Origin: Mycobacteroides salmoniphilum
Lineage (GTDB): Bacteria; Actinomycetota; Actinomycetes; Mycobacteriales; Mycobacteriaceae
Reading direction: 5' to 3'
DNA: 64,000 bases
Assembly (NCBI RefSeq): GCF_004924335.1
Contig: NZ_CP024633.1
Coordinates: 4,588,001-4,652,000 of the forward strand
The position numbers and the translations under genes were made by a program. Within the stretch, counting starts at the first letter, position 1; every line of letters starts with the position of its first letter. The notes under the pieces are model-generated. The model was not told the origin of the DNA. It ran no database searches and was given only the letters and a program-made list of their open reading frames with translations. Positions 22,700 to 32,379 of the stretch are shown here, piece after piece.

Positions 22700-23485
22700 T
22701 TACGGCGGTAGTACGGACGGGCGACTCGCGACCACCACCGTGGGCCCCAGCCCCCGGCGGGTCCGGAATTCGACGGCGATGGCCGGATCGGCATGATGGG
22801 CCAGCGCGCGCAGCGCCGACGGACTGTAGGCGCGCAGGGAACTGATAAAACCATCGTGCTGCAACGGCGAGATCCTCACGAGTGGCAGCACTACCGCCAA
22901 CAACGCCATGTGAAGAGCCACCGGCGGCCTGGGCAAGTCGACGATCAAGAACTTCTTCGCCGCGCGCGTCGCCGATGCGAACACCCGAGCAGCAAGATCA
23001 GGTGAAAGATGATGCAGCGACAAGGCAAACACCGCGAGATCGTATTGCTCATCCACGGCATCGATTGCGGTGGCGTCCATTTCCCTCACCGTTGCGCGCG
23101 GGTGGCTGCCGAGATCACTGGCGGCGGCCGCCGCCACGAACGTGGGATCGATGTCGGTGATCGTCACCTGGACGCTGGGATGCATTTCCAGTAGCTTGCG
23201 GGACAACCCTCCAAGGCCTGCACCAAGTTCAAGGATCTTCGGCGAGCGCACACCAGCGACCTCGCGTAGGGCCATGCGGGCGCATTTCTCGTGCACACCG
23301 ATCCACCGTCTCCGCCCAGCGCGATCAAGCGCGGCCATGACCTTGTGCTTGAGATCGTCGACGTCGTCACGGTCCAGGTATTCCAGGCGGCCGGTCTGCA
23401 ATCGTCTGTCCAACCAGGAAGCGTCCGGACCACCCCGAGGCATATTCGAGATATCGAAAGCTCTGTTCTCCACGTAGAACATCAT
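22700..23485 (-). CDS. Class I SAM-dependent methyltransferase
   Basis: A 261-aa protein with motif I ILELGAGLGGLSRKLLE (about residue 85), acidic motif II VTITDIDPTF, and DLAVFALSLHHL as post-motif. It lacks the zinc-knuckle of the methyltransferase at 18.75 kb, so the two probably act on different atoms. Start ATG 23485. The next gene on the strand, the sulfotransferase, begins 137 bp downstream. The N-terminal 80 residues carry no known domain I can name. The likely substrate is the lipopeptide, its sugars or a lipid. O-methylated sugars are a feature of known GPLs, and this gene may supply such a step. Confidence 0.85.
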   Translation of the reverse strand: MMFYVENRAFDISNMPRGGPDASWLDRRLQTGRLEYLDRDDVDDLKHKVMAALDRAGRRRWIGVHEKCARMALREVAGVRSPKILELGAGLGGLSRKLLEMHPSVQVTITDIDPTFVAAAAASDLGSHPRATVREMDATAIDAVDEQYDLAVFALSLHHLSPDLAARVFASATRAAKKFLIVDLPRPPVALHMALLAVVLPLVRISPLQHDGFISSLRAYSPSALRALAHHADPAIAVEFRTRRGLGPTVVVASRPSVLPP

Positions 23486-23814
23486 GGATCACGACGACGC
23501 TGCTCGACATGCCAGTCGCGAAATCAAATGTGCTGCGGGGCATGAAAACTGCAATAATGGTCCAGTTACTCCGCCATACACCGTGACGGAAGATCTGGGT
23601 CCGCTCGTCTATCAGATCCGTTGGCAGCCCACGAGACAGATTTCGCCACGCCTTGTCCGCGAAGCGGCTAGGCTCCCGACCTATTCGGTTGATTGAGCGC
23701 GGCTGGGCGGCTGGCAGTATGCATGTGCAAACTGGGCCACGCGTATCCCCAAATCCATTGCCGCCCAGAGTACGAAACCGCAGACGCACGGCCGGAAACG
23801 AAGGAGTTTGACTG
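23486..23814. other. Intergenic region between divergent methyltransferase and acyltransferase genes
   Basis: A 329-bp stretch with only short overlapping ORFs that I regard as chance. It should contain the promoters of both flanking divergent genes. I see no strong palindrome, terminator or riboswitch in it. Confidence 0.5.
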
Positions 23815-25224
23815 GTGCCTGGGCAGATACGTCGGCTACGAGAGTCCCTGAGCCGACGCCGGGCAGCCAAAGGTGCTGCACGGCCGGATAATCGCCTCGC
23901 ATTGGCGGACGAGGCATTGCTGGCCGAGCATCACGCCGCCGACATGAACGTGATCATCCAAGTCACGTGGCTGTACGGGCACACTGTCGATCTCGAAGCT
24001 CTACGCCGCTTTCATCACAATCTCGGCCAGGGTTTGTTGGGTCGGCGCATCGAGCGTCCAGCACTGCCGATCGCCCGGCATCGTTGGGTGGCGGACCCCG
24101 GTTCGTCGGACATCGACGTCGCTCAACACGCCCGTCCGCGCGCCGAGTTCAGCGACTGGGTTGATGAACGTTCACAGTTGCGCATCGACCCTCAGTCGGG
24201 ACCCGGCTGGCACATCGGCGTCCTTCCCCTTGCGGACGGTACGACCGCGATCAGCCTGGTCCTCTCGCATAATCTCATCGACGGCCTCGGACTAGCCCTC
24301 GTCATAGTCGAAGCAGCCCTGGGCAAAACACGCGACCTGGGCTATCCGGCGCCGATGTCTCGCACTCGACTGCGCGCGGTGGGCCAGGATGCACGACAGA
24401 CAGCGCGGGATGTGCCCCAGGCCGCGCGCGCTCTCGTGGCGGCGGGAAAGCTGGCCCGAAAACAGGCGCGCAACAGGAGAGGAACCGGGCATTCGACTGC
24501 GCCGCTGCCAATCCACGAGGTCGTCACCGACGACCTCGTCCTGGTACCGGCCATCACGATCTACGTCGATTTGAACGCCTGGGATGCGCGTGCGGAAGCG
24601 CTCGCCGGCGCAAGCCACACCCTCGCCGCGGCCTTCGCCGCTCGTTTTGGAGAGCGCATCGGGCGTCGACATGCCGACAACGGCACCGTCACTCTGCAGA
24701 TCCCCATCAGCGAGCGCACCGAGGACGACACGCGCGCCATGGCACTGTCCTACGCACGCGTCAGCATCGACCCCACCTCGCTCACCACGGACCTGCGCGA
24801 CGTTCGGTCCGCGATCAAGCAGACACTCACGGCGATGAAGGAGGCATCGGACGAATCGAAGCAGCTCCTATGGCTGCCCTCGTTCACACCGAAGCGGGCG
24901 CTGAGACGGATGGTGGCCAGAATGCCCGCCGACCCCGACCAGTCGGTGTTCTGTTCCTATCTAGGCGATCTCAGCTCGATGATCGGGTACCCCGCCGGGA
25001 CACTCGCCGACTTCCAGAACGCACGTGCGACCGGACAACGCGAGAGGCGTCAGCTCCTTGAGCGAACCGGCGGTCGAATGTTCATCCTTTCAGGGCGTCT
25101 CAACGGCAGGATCTTCATCAGCGTCGGCGCCTACCAACCGGGTGGGAAGAACACCAAGGAGGCCCTGCACGAACTGGCCGAGCTCACGCTGGCCGATTTC
25201 GATCTGACCGGCGAGATTCACTGA
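23815..25224 (+). CDS. Condensation-fold acyltransferase (PapA/WES-like)
   Basis: A 469-aa protein of the CoA-dependent acyltransferase superfamily shared by NRPS C domains, Pap proteins and wax ester synthases. The catalytic motif reads SHNLIDGLG (about residue 145): the second His and the Asp-Gly of HHxxxDG are kept, while the first His is Ser. A later SVFCSYLGDLSSM segment resembles the DFGWG-region strand of the fold. GTG 23815 is chosen, preceded by AAGGAG 8 nt upstream. It probably O-acylates a sugar or lipid hydroxyl of the locus' product, as acyl- and acetyltransferases do in GPL and other surface lipids. The basic N-terminal 25 residues are unusual and may be membrane-associating. 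Donor and acceptor are unknown. Confidence 0.78.
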   Translation: MPGQIRRLRESLSRRRAAKGAARPDNRLALADEALLAEHHAADMNVIIQVTWLYGHTVDLEALRRFHHNLGQGLLGRRIERPALPIARHRWVADPGSSDIDVAQHARPRAEFSDWVDERSQLRIDPQSGPGWHIGVLPLADGTTAISLVLSHNLIDGLGLALVIVEAALGKTRDLGYPAPMSRTRLRAVGQDARQTARDVPQAARALVAAGKLARKQARNRRGTGHSTAPLPIHEVVTDDLVLVPAITIYVDLNAWDARAEALAGASHTLAAAFAARFGERIGRRHADNGTVTLQIPISERTEDDTRAMALSYARVSIDPTSLTTDLRDVRSAIKQTLTAMKEASDESKQLLWLPSFTPKRALRRMVARMPADPDQSVFCSYLGDLSSMIGYPAGTLADFQNARATGQRERRQLLERTGGRMFILSGRLNGRIFISVGAYQPGGKNTKEALHELAELTLADFDLTGEIH

Positions 25225-25275
25225 CGCGTCACGTATCCACGCAGTTACGTCAAAGAAGCTGGCGCTCAACCGACG

Positions 25276-25614
25276 TCAGAAGTTGTGACATGTCCGGTAG
25301 GCCTGCTCCATTACTCCGAGATACGGCTGAAAGGCCGGAGCATTCGCCACATCTTGGGCCGTCTGTGCCCGCTTGTCCGGACCGGCCGCAAGGAATTCAC
25401 GCAGGCCACGCTGCAGTATCGGCGACTGGGAGAATGCCTTACCGAATTGCGGGTCCTGGGCATTGAGCGCCGCTACCACCTGCGGATAGCTGCACGTGGT
25501 GTTGATGGCGGAGTCCAGATCGGGGTCCGCGGAAGCGATCCCGGCGGCGCTGGCCAACGACAAGGCCAATGCCCCCAACCCGACCGACAGCTGAGTCAAC
25601 GATGGACGAAACAT
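25276..25614 (-). CDS. Secreted hemophore-related (MHB-type) protein
   Basis: A 112-aa protein with a signal peptide (hydrophobic LSVGLGALALSLASAAG, cleavage likely after ASA-D at about 30). The small mature helical domain has two cysteines (TTCSYPQVVAALNAQDP and the C-terminal RTCHNF), the pattern of the mycobacterial haem-binding MHB family that includes Rv0203. Rv0203 passes haem to MmpL3/MmpL11 domains in M. tuberculosis. Here the gene lies 76 bp downstream of an mmpL on the same strand. This suggests a periplasmic partner of the MmpL pair. Whether it binds haem or the lipid product is not decided by sequence. Confidence 0.82.
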   Translation of the reverse strand: MFRPSLTQLSVGLGALALSLASAAGIASADPDLDSAINTTCSYPQVVAALNAQDPQFGKAFSQSPILQRGLREFLAAGPDKRAQTAQDVANAPAFQPYLGVMEQAYRTCHNF

Positions 25615-25690
25615 CTATATACTTCCTTTCCTATCAACATTTTTCGTATCATTCCGACCCCTGACGGGCCAGGTCCAGTCCCACCCGAAG

Positions 25691-28552
25691 TCAGGCATCT
25701 TGCATGACCAACGGCCGAGGTCCCGCAGAGTCTCGTTGCACTCTGGCGGGGCGTTGGAGTACCCGCTGCGGCCACCAGAACCACCGCCCCAACAACGCGG
25801 CGATCGCCGGCGTCATGAACGCGCGCACCACCAACGTGTCGAACAGCAGACCGATCCCGATCGTGGAGCCGACCTGCCCGATCACGCGCAGATCGCTGAC
25901 CACCATGGACAACATGGTGAAAGCGAACACCAAACCCGCCGAGGTCACCACCTTGCCGGTCCCGCCCATGGCCCGAATGATCCCGGTATTGATTCCCGCG
26001 CCCAATTCTTCTTTCATCCGCGACACCAACAACAGGTTGTAGTCAGAACCCACCGCCAACAAGATGATCACCGACATCGCCAGCACCAGCCAGTGCAATT
26101 CAACACCGAGAATGTTCTGCCAGATGAGCACCGAGAGACCGAACGCCGCACCCAGCGAAAGTGCCACTGTGCCAACGATAACCAGCGCAGCCACAAAGCT
26201 TCGCGTCATGACCAGCATGATGCCGAATATCAGGCAGAGCGCCGCGACACCGGCAATCAACAGATCGTATGCGGACCCGTCACGCAGGTCTTTGAATGTC
26301 GCGGCGGTGCCGGCGAGATGGATCTGAGCGTTTTCCAGCGGCGTCACCTTGAGCGCCTCTTCCGCCGCCGTCCGCACCGCGTCCACCCGCGACAGACCCT
26401 CCGGTGTCCCCGGATCACCGCGGTACGTCAGGATCAGCCGAACAGCCTTCCCGTTCGGCGAAAAGAACAGGGACATAGCGCGTTTGAAGTCTTCGTTCTC
26501 GAAGACCTCCGGCGGCAAGTAGAACGAGTCGTCGTTCTGGGCACCATCGTAGATCTTTCCCATCGCGGTCGCGTTCGCTGCCGTTTGGTCGATGAGGGAA
26601 AAGATCCCCGACATGGTGCTGTGCATTGTCAGCATCATGGCGCGCATTGACTTCATGGTCGCGATCATCGGCGGGAAGAGCGCGATCAAATCCCGCTGAT
26701 AGCCATTCATCTGCTCCACGCGTTCGAGGATCTGGTGCGTCCGAAGACTGAGCTGGTCAGTTCCGTCGAGCGCCTGAAACACTGATCTGATCGCGAAGCA
26801 GATCGGAATGGTCTCGCAGTGCTTCTCCCAGTACAGATAGTTGCGGAGGGGCTTAAAGAAGTCATCGAAGTTGGCGATGTAATCCCGCAGCCGATCGACG
26901 GTCGCCGTCAGCTCCCTGTTCATGAGGACCGTCTCGTTGGTGATGTCCGAGATGCTGCTCATCAGCTCGTAGGTGTGCTGCATTTGGTTGATCATCTTCG
27001 TGGTGTCATCGGCCTGTTTCAGCATGTCGTCCACGCGTTCTTTTCCAAACGGCAGGATCTGCAGCATGCCTGCGCTTTGCAGGCTGATTTGAAACGGTAT
27101 GGAAGTGTGCTCGATCGGGCTTCCCTCTGGCCGAGTAATGCTCTGCACCATCGAAATACCCGGAACGGCATAGAGACCCTTGGCCAGTTTGTGGAGAACC
27201 ACGAAATCTGCCGGATTACGCATATCGTGGTCTGCCTCAAGAATCAAGACATCGGGGGTCATTCGCGACTCGGGAAAGTGCCGTTCTGCGGCCGCATATC
27301 CCACGTTCGCGGGGATGTCCCGGGGCACATACAGCCTGTCGTCATAGCTCGTCTGATACCCCGGAAGTGCGAGCAGTCCAATGAGTCCGACCGCACACGC
27401 CCCGGCAAGGATCGGTCCGGGCCACCGAACGATAGCCGTACCAACCCACCGCCATCGGCGCACCATCATCTTTCGTTTGGGCTCGAATAGCCCGAAACGA
27501 CTGCCTAGACCGATGACGGCCGGGACGAGTGTGACAGCCACCGCGACCGCGACGGCCATACCCACCGCAGCGGGAATGCCCATGGTTTGGAAGTAGGGCA
27601 GCCGAGTGAAGCTGAGGCAGAAGATCGCCCCCGCAATCGTCAATCCGGAGGCCACGACCACCTTCGCGACACTGCTGTAGGTGGTGTAGAAGGCCGTCTC
27701 CCGGTCTTCGCCGGACTGTCGGGCTTCTTGATAGCGCCCGGTGAAGAATATGCCGTAGTCCGTTCCCACCGCGATACCGAGCGACACCAAGAGATTGACC
27801 GAGAACGTCGAAAGTCCGATAACCCCATGGTCTCCCAGCAGGGCAACGATACCTCGAGCGGCCTGTACCTGTATTCCCACCATGACCAACAGCAGAATGA
27901 CGGTGACCATCGAGCGGTATACAAAGAGCAGCATGGTGAGGATCACCACGAGCGTCACCACCGTGATTTTGACGATGGACGTGTTCCCGGCGTGGTTCAT
28001 ATCCGTCAGCAATGGCGCGGGGCCCGTGACATAGGCCTGAACCCCCGACGGGGGTGACGACCGTTCCACGATGCCCCGGACTGCCTCCACGGACTTGTTC
28101 GCCAGGGCCTGGCCTTGGTTACCCGCTAGGTTCACCTGGACGTAGACGCTCTTACCGTCAGCGCTCTGCACACCCGTCGCGGTAAGTGGGTCACCCCAGT
28201 AGTCCTGGACGTGCTGTACATGGGCGGTGTCGGCCCTCAACTGCCGAATCAAGTTGTCGTAGTAGCCGTGTGCGTCATCACCGAGCGGCTGCTGCCCCTC
28301 CAACACGACCATCGCCACGCTGTCGGAATTCGATTCTCCGAAGACCTGCCCCATGCGCTGCATCGCCAGGAATGACGGCGCGGCTTGGGGAACCAGGGAC
28401 ACCGAGCTTTCCCGCCCGACTTGTTCCAGTGACGGAACCGCAAAGGTCACGACGGCGATGACCGCCAGCCAGCCAAGGATGATCGGCACCGACAGCCGAC
28501 GGATCAGCCGGGCCACCAGCGGTGGCCGGTTGACCATCCGGTGAATACTCAT
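25691..28552 (-). CDS. MmpL-family RND transporter, distal copy
   Basis: A 953-aa lipid exporter of the MmpL4 type. An N-terminal TM ([20 protein letters not shown]) is followed by a first porter domain, a TM2-6 bundle containing [16 protein letters not shown], a large second periplasmic domain rich in Met/Asp (about 470-690), and a C-terminal TM bundle with [15 protein letters not shown]. The Asp-Tyr pairs in those two TM motifs are the proton-relay residues of MmpL proteins. It begins 40 bp after the stop of another mmpL and so is the third gene of an mmpS-mmpL-mmpL operon, as in the GPL exporter mmpS4-mmpL4a-mmpL4b. The 3' end shares an almost identical DNA block with the upstream copy. 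Confidence 0.95.
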   Translation of the reverse strand: MSIHRMVNRPPLVARLIRRLSVPIILGWLAVIAVVTFAVPSLEQVGRESSVSLVPQAAPSFLAMQRMGQVFGESNSDSVAMVVLEGQQPLGDDAHGYYDNLIRQLRADTAHVQHVQDYWGDPLTATGVQSADGKSVYVQVNLAGNQGQALANKSVEAVRGIVERSSPPSGVQAYVTGPAPLLTDMNHAGNTSIVKITVVTLVVILTMLLFVYRSMVTVILLLVMVGIQVQAARGIVALLGDHGVIGLSTFSVNLLVSLGIAVGTDYGIFFTGRYQEARQSGEDRETAFYTTYSSVAKVVVASGLTIAGAIFCLSFTRLPYFQTMGIPAAVGMAVAVAVAVTLVPAVIGLGSRFGLFEPKRKMMVRRWRWVGTAIVRWPGPILAGACAVGLIGLLALPGYQTSYDDRLYVPRDIPANVGYAAAERHFPESRMTPDVLILEADHDMRNPADFVVLHKLAKGLYAVPGISMVQSITRPEGSPIEHTSIPFQISLQSAGMLQILPFGKERVDDMLKQADDTTKMINQMQHTYELMSSISDITNETVLMNRELTATVDRLRDYIANFDDFFKPLRNYLYWEKHCETIPICFAIRSVFQALDGTDQLSLRTHQILERVEQMNGYQRDLIALFPPMIATMKSMRAMMLTMHSTMSGIFSLIDQTAANATAMGKIYDGAQNDDSFYLPPEVFENEDFKRAMSLFFSPNGKAVRLILTYRGDPGTPEGLSRVDAVRTAAEEALKVTPLENAQIHLAGTAATFKDLRDGSAYDLLIAGVAALCLIFGIMLVMTRSFVAALVIVGTVALSLGAAFGLSVLIWQNILGVELHWLVLAMSVIILLAVGSDYNLLLVSRMKEELGAGINTGIIRAMGGTGKVVTSAGLVFAFTMLSMVVSDLRVIGQVGSTIGIGLLFDTLVVRAFMTPAIAALLGRWFWWPQRVLQRPARVQRDSAGPRPLVMQDA
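25742..26255. repeat. Near-identical block shared by the two mmpL genes (partner copy 28659-29172)
   Basis: The 3' ends of the two mmpL genes align at a constant offset of 2,917 bp. Several stretches of over 100 bp are identical or differ by one base, for example around 25913-26095 against 28830-29012. Identity falls sharply upstream of the block, where the proteins keep only ordinary paralogue similarity. This is the pattern of gene conversion between tandem copies. Confidence 0.85.
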
Positions 28553-28592
28553 GCGGTCGTCGCCAGGCAGTAGACAGAGGCATCCATCGCGG

Positions 28593-31496
28593 TTAGCGCT
28601 CTTCCTTCTGGAGCAGGAAGCTCACCAACGGGCGCGAGCCGGGCGCGTGGCGTCGTGTTCTGGCGGGGCGTTGGAGTACCCGCTGCGGCCACCAGAACCA
28701 CCGCCCCAACAACGCGGCGATCGCCGGCGTCATGAACGCGCGCACCACCAACGTGTCGAACAACAGACCGATCGCGATCGTCGAACCCAGTTGGCCGATG
28801 GTGACAAGATCGCTGACCACCATGGACAACATGGTGAAAGCGAACACCAAACCCGCCGAGGTCACCACCTTGCCGGTCCCGCCCATGGCCCGAATGATCC
28901 CGGTATTGATTCCCGCGCCCAGTTCTTCTTTCATCCGCGACACCAACAACAGGTTGTAGTCAGAACCCACCGCCAACAAGATGATCACCGACATCGCCAG
29001 CACCACCCAGTTCAAGGGAATGCCAAGAATGCTCTGCCAGATGAGCACCGAGAGACCGAACGCCGCACCCAGCGAAAGTGCCACTGTGCCAACGATAACC
29101 AGCGCAGCCACAAAACTTCGCGTCATGACCAGCATGATGCCGAATATCAGACAGAGCGCCGCGGTGGCCGCGATCAACAGGTCGTACTTCGAACCGTCGA
29201 CAACATCTTTGACCGACGCTGCGGTGCCTGTCATATAGATCTTGGCATTCCGCAGCGGTGTGCCCTTGAGTGCCTCGGCAGCCGCTGTCTCTATCGGCTC
29301 AACCAACGACATGCCCTCGCGGGTCGCGGGATCGCCCCTCTGCGATATCAGCATCCGGGCCGCCTTCCCGTCCGAGGACAGGAAGATATCCATGACGCGT
29401 TTGAAGTCCTCGTTCTCGAAAACCTCCGGGGGGAGATAGAACGAGTCGTCGTTCTGGGCAGCATCGAAAGCCTTACCCATCGCGGTCGAGTTATTGGTCG
29501 ACTGCTCCATCTGATCGAAAATCCCGGACATGGTGCTGTGCATGGACAACATCATTTTCCGTGTGGATTCCATCGTCTCGATCATCACGGGAAACTGTTG
29601 TGCCATTTGCGGAAGGAGCTCGTCCAGCCGATCCAGATTGGCCACCAGGTCACCGAGCTTGTCGGAGACCTCGTCGACTCCGTCGAGCGTGTCGAAGACG
29701 GAACGGATGGCCTGACAGACCGGAATGTCGTAGCAGTGCTTTTCCCAGTAGAGGTAATTCCGGATCGGCCTGATGAAGTCATCGAAATCCATCACATGAT
29801 CGCGCAGCTCATTCATGATCGTCTCGAGCTCATGCGTTGTTCCGACCATGTCGTGGGTCGTACCCACCATCTGCTCAGTCAACGCTTGCATCCGCTTCAT
29901 GATGCCGATCGTCTTGAGCATGTCGTCGGCTTGAACCAACAGATCGTCCATGCGGTTCTTCTGAAACGGCATGAGATGCGATTGACTCGCGCTGCTCATA
30001 CTGAGCATGAACGGAATGGTGGTGTGTTTCAAAGGCTCACCGCCGGGTCGCGTTACCGCCTGAACCCTCGAAACACCGGGCACCGCTTGGACACCGCGCG
30101 CCAGCTTGTTGAGCACCAGGAAGTCGACCGGATTGCGCATGTCGTGATCGGCTTCAATCAACAGAACATCCGGGGCCATCATCAACGACTGAGGGAAATG
30201 TCTTGCGGCGGCGGCATAGCCGACATTGGCGGGAATATCGTGCGGGATGTACTTCTGGTCGTTGTAGCTGGGCTGGTACACGGGCAACGTCAACAGCCCG
30301 ATGAGTGCCACCGCGCACGTCGCGGCGAGAATCGGTGCCGGCCAACGCACGATCGCCGTACCTATCTGTCGCCATCGACGGACCGTGACCTTTCGCTTGG
30401 GCTCAAACAGCCCAAAACGGCTGCCCACGGCAATCACCGCGGGAACGAGTGTGATTGCCACCGCGACGGCCACGACCATGCCCACGGCGGTGGCGACTCC
30501 GAGTGTTTGATAGACGGGGAGCCGGGTGAAGTGCAGACAGAGAACCGCGCCGGCAATCGTCAAACCCGAACCCAACACCACCTTGGCCACGCTGCGGAAC
30601 GTGGTGTAAAACGCCGTCTCCGGATCCTCCCCGGCCTGCCGTGCCTCCTGGTATCGCCCGGTGAAGAATATGCCGTAGTCCGTTCCAGCCGCGATGGCAA
30701 GTGCCACCAGCAAATTGACAACGAACGTGGTGATACCGATAAGCCCCAGGTTGCCGAGAAACGCCACGAACCCGCGGGCCACCGTCAACTCTATTCCGAC
30801 GACAATCAGCATGAGAATGACGGAAATGATCGATCGGTAGACCAAGAGCAGCATGGTGAAGATCACCGCGAGGCTTAGCCCCGTGACCAGGAGGACCGTC
30901 CTGTTGCCGGCAGGGCCCAGGTCCGCGGCGAACGCGGCCGGTCCGGTCACATAGGCCTTGACTCCGGGCGGCGCTGGTGTCCTGTCCACAATGCCCCGGA
31001 CGGCCTCGACGGATTGATTCGCCGAAGCCCCCTCACGGGGATCCGTCAGGGCCACTTGTACATACGTAGCCTTACCGTCGAGACTTTGCGCAGCAGCCTG
31101 TGTCATTTGATCGCCCCAGAAATCCTGCACATGCTGCACATGGGCTGTATCGGATTTCAATTGGCGAATCAACTCGTCGTAGTAGCGGTGCGTGTCATCA
31201 CCGAGGGGTTGCTGCCCCTCCACAACGATCATCGCCACCACGCTGGAATTCGATTCGTCGAACAGCTGGCCCATTCGTTGCGTTGCCTGAAATGACGGTG
31301 CCGCATCTGGATTCATCGCCACCGCATGTTCCTTCTCGACCTGCTCAAGTGAGGGAACGCTCATGCTCAAGACGACGGCTATCGCCAACCAACCAAGGAT
31401 GATCGGAACTGACAGACGGCGGATCAACCGTGCCAGTAATGGTGGACGGTGACCCACCGGCAACGGCTCTGTCGGAGGGTCGTTGAGAATGCTCAT
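28593..31496 (-). CDS. MmpL-family RND transporter, proximal copy
   Basis: A 967-aa MmpL4-type exporter from ATG 31496. This start overlaps the mmpS stop (TGA 31495-31493) in an ATGA arrangement, so translation is coupled. The layout matches the downstream copy: TM1 after about 20 residues, [15 protein letters not shown] in the first TM bundle, a long second porter domain (Met-rich helices [17 protein letters not shown]), and [15 protein letters not shown] near the C-terminus. In the inner membrane it is expected to form, with MmpS and the second MmpL, the export machine for the locus' lipopeptide. A longer upstream reading frame exists but would lie inside mmpS. Confidence 0.95.
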   Translation of the reverse strand: MSILNDPPTEPLPVGHRPPLLARLIRRLSVPIILGWLAIAVVLSMSVPSLEQVEKEHAVAMNPDAAPSFQATQRMGQLFDESNSSVVAMIVVEGQQPLGDDTHRYYDELIRQLKSDTAHVQHVQDFWGDQMTQAAAQSLDGKATYVQVALTDPREGASANQSVEAVRGIVDRTPAPPGVKAYVTGPAAFAADLGPAGNRTVLLVTGLSLAVIFTMLLLVYRSIISVILMLIVVGIELTVARGFVAFLGNLGLIGITTFVVNLLVALAIAAGTDYGIFFTGRYQEARQAGEDPETAFYTTFRSVAKVVLGSGLTIAGAVLCLHFTRLPVYQTLGVATAVGMVVAVAVAITLVPAVIAVGSRFGLFEPKRKVTVRRWRQIGTAIVRWPAPILAATCAVALIGLLTLPVYQPSYNDQKYIPHDIPANVGYAAAARHFPQSLMMAPDVLLIEADHDMRNPVDFLVLNKLARGVQAVPGVSRVQAVTRPGGEPLKHTTIPFMLSMSSASQSHLMPFQKNRMDDLLVQADDMLKTIGIMKRMQALTEQMVGTTHDMVGTTHELETIMNELRDHVMDFDDFIRPIRNYLYWEKHCYDIPVCQAIRSVFDTLDGVDEVSDKLGDLVANLDRLDELLPQMAQQFPVMIETMESTRKMMLSMHSTMSGIFDQMEQSTNNSTAMGKAFDAAQNDDSFYLPPEVFENEDFKRVMDIFLSSDGKAARMLISQRGDPATREGMSLVEPIETAAAEALKGTPLRNAKIYMTGTAASVKDVVDGSKYDLLIAATAALCLIFGIMLVMTRSFVAALVIVGTVALSLGAAFGLSVLIWQSILGIPLNWVVLAMSVIILLAVGSDYNLLLVSRMKEELGAGINTGIIRAMGGTGKVVTSAGLVFAFTMLSMVVSDLVTIGQLGSTIAIGLLFDTLVVRAFMTPAIAALLGRWFWWPQRVLQRPARTRRHAPGSRPLVSFLLQKEER

Positions 31497-31912
31497 GCGG
31501 CCTTCAACATGCAGAAGGTCAATGCGCTGACGCCGTATCGAATCTTCTCGTCCTTGACCTTGTCGCCCACGAGGATGCGGCATCCAATGCTGTCGGTGTC
31601 ACCCTGTGCGGTGAGGTTTCCCATGGCCGTCGCTTCGGTGATCGGGAACTCCACCGACCAGGGCAGCGCGGCCTGTTTGATCACCTGTGGCTCGGCATCC
31701 GCATCGAAGTAACTGATGGTCGCCACCGTGCCCGGAGGCCCGAACACCTCGTAGATCAGGTACTTGGGGTCGTGCGGCCGCTTCTCTTCCCGTTCGGCAC
31801 TGGCATACGCGGGACGACGCTCGTTACCGAAGACGCCGTGCAACCGCGACACGGTGAATCCACCCGCGACTGCCACCACCACAAGCACCAACGGAATCCA
31901 CACACGCTTCAA
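31493..31912 (-). CDS. MmpS-family membrane protein
   Basis: A 139-aa protein with one N-terminal TM ([18 protein letters not shown]) and a C-terminal periplasmic beta-sandwich. The latter contains [28 protein letters not shown] and two cysteines (SIGCRILVG and TFCML). These are standard MmpS features, as in MmpS4, which assists GPL export and siderophore export. It is the first gene of the mmpS-mmpL-mmpL operon and ends in an ATGA overlap with the first mmpL. Its promoter should lie in the 467-bp region upstream. Confidence 0.94.
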   Translation of the reverse strand: MKRVWIPLVLVVVAVAGGFTVSRLHGVFGNERRPAYASAEREEKRPHDPKYLIYEVFGPPGTVATISYFDADAEPQVIKQAALPWSVEFPITEATAMGNLTAQGDTDSIGCRILVGDKVKDEKIRYGVSALTFCMLKAA

Positions 31913-32379
31913 GATCGTGAAAATCTCGAGTCCCTCCGACTGTCTTCCGCGCCCGGCAGCATGTCAGCTGCACGAACATGTCTCTTCAGATCGGATGTGA
32001 ACACAACGGATAACCGAACTTCGAATGCAGCGGCACCCAGGCTCGGTCGTGTGCGAAACACTGCCAACGTGCGGCACGCCTCGTCGCGCGCGACCCGATG
32101 CCGACGAGTAAATCATGTCGGCACGCCACGAACGACACAATCCGCAATCTCGGTCTGGACACGTCTAATACCTTGTTGTCCACCAAATTTGGGAATGGAC
32201 TGCTCGTCCAGAAATCCGTTCTCGAGCCGTTCGGCGGCGGCGCCGGCCTGGCGAGCGCGCAGATGTGGGGCCTTGCCGTAATCACATCCCACACGAACGC
32301 GTACGCGAAACAACGTGTGAGAGCAGGCAGTACAACAACGGATCACCAAATAAGCATCAGCGCAAATATTTTCGGACTG
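31913..32379. promoter_or_regulatory. Region upstream of mmpS
   Basis: A 467-bp gap without a convincing gene. It should carry the mmpS operon promoter. A 7-bp inverted repeat TGCCGAC / GTCGGCA (32099-32105 and 32117-32123, 11-bp A/T-rich spacer) lies about 190 bp upstream of mmpS and has the size of a dimeric repressor site. The last 40 bp before 32380 are A/T-rich, following the stop of the neighbouring minus-strand gene's coding end. Confidence 0.4.

Noticed and set aside
28551..30878. A 775-codon open frame on the plus strand, antisense to the proximal mmpL
   Set aside because: His/Arg/Gln-rich translation without domains; it is the third-position GC shadow of the mmpL gene, with a similar but shorter shadow over the other mmpL.
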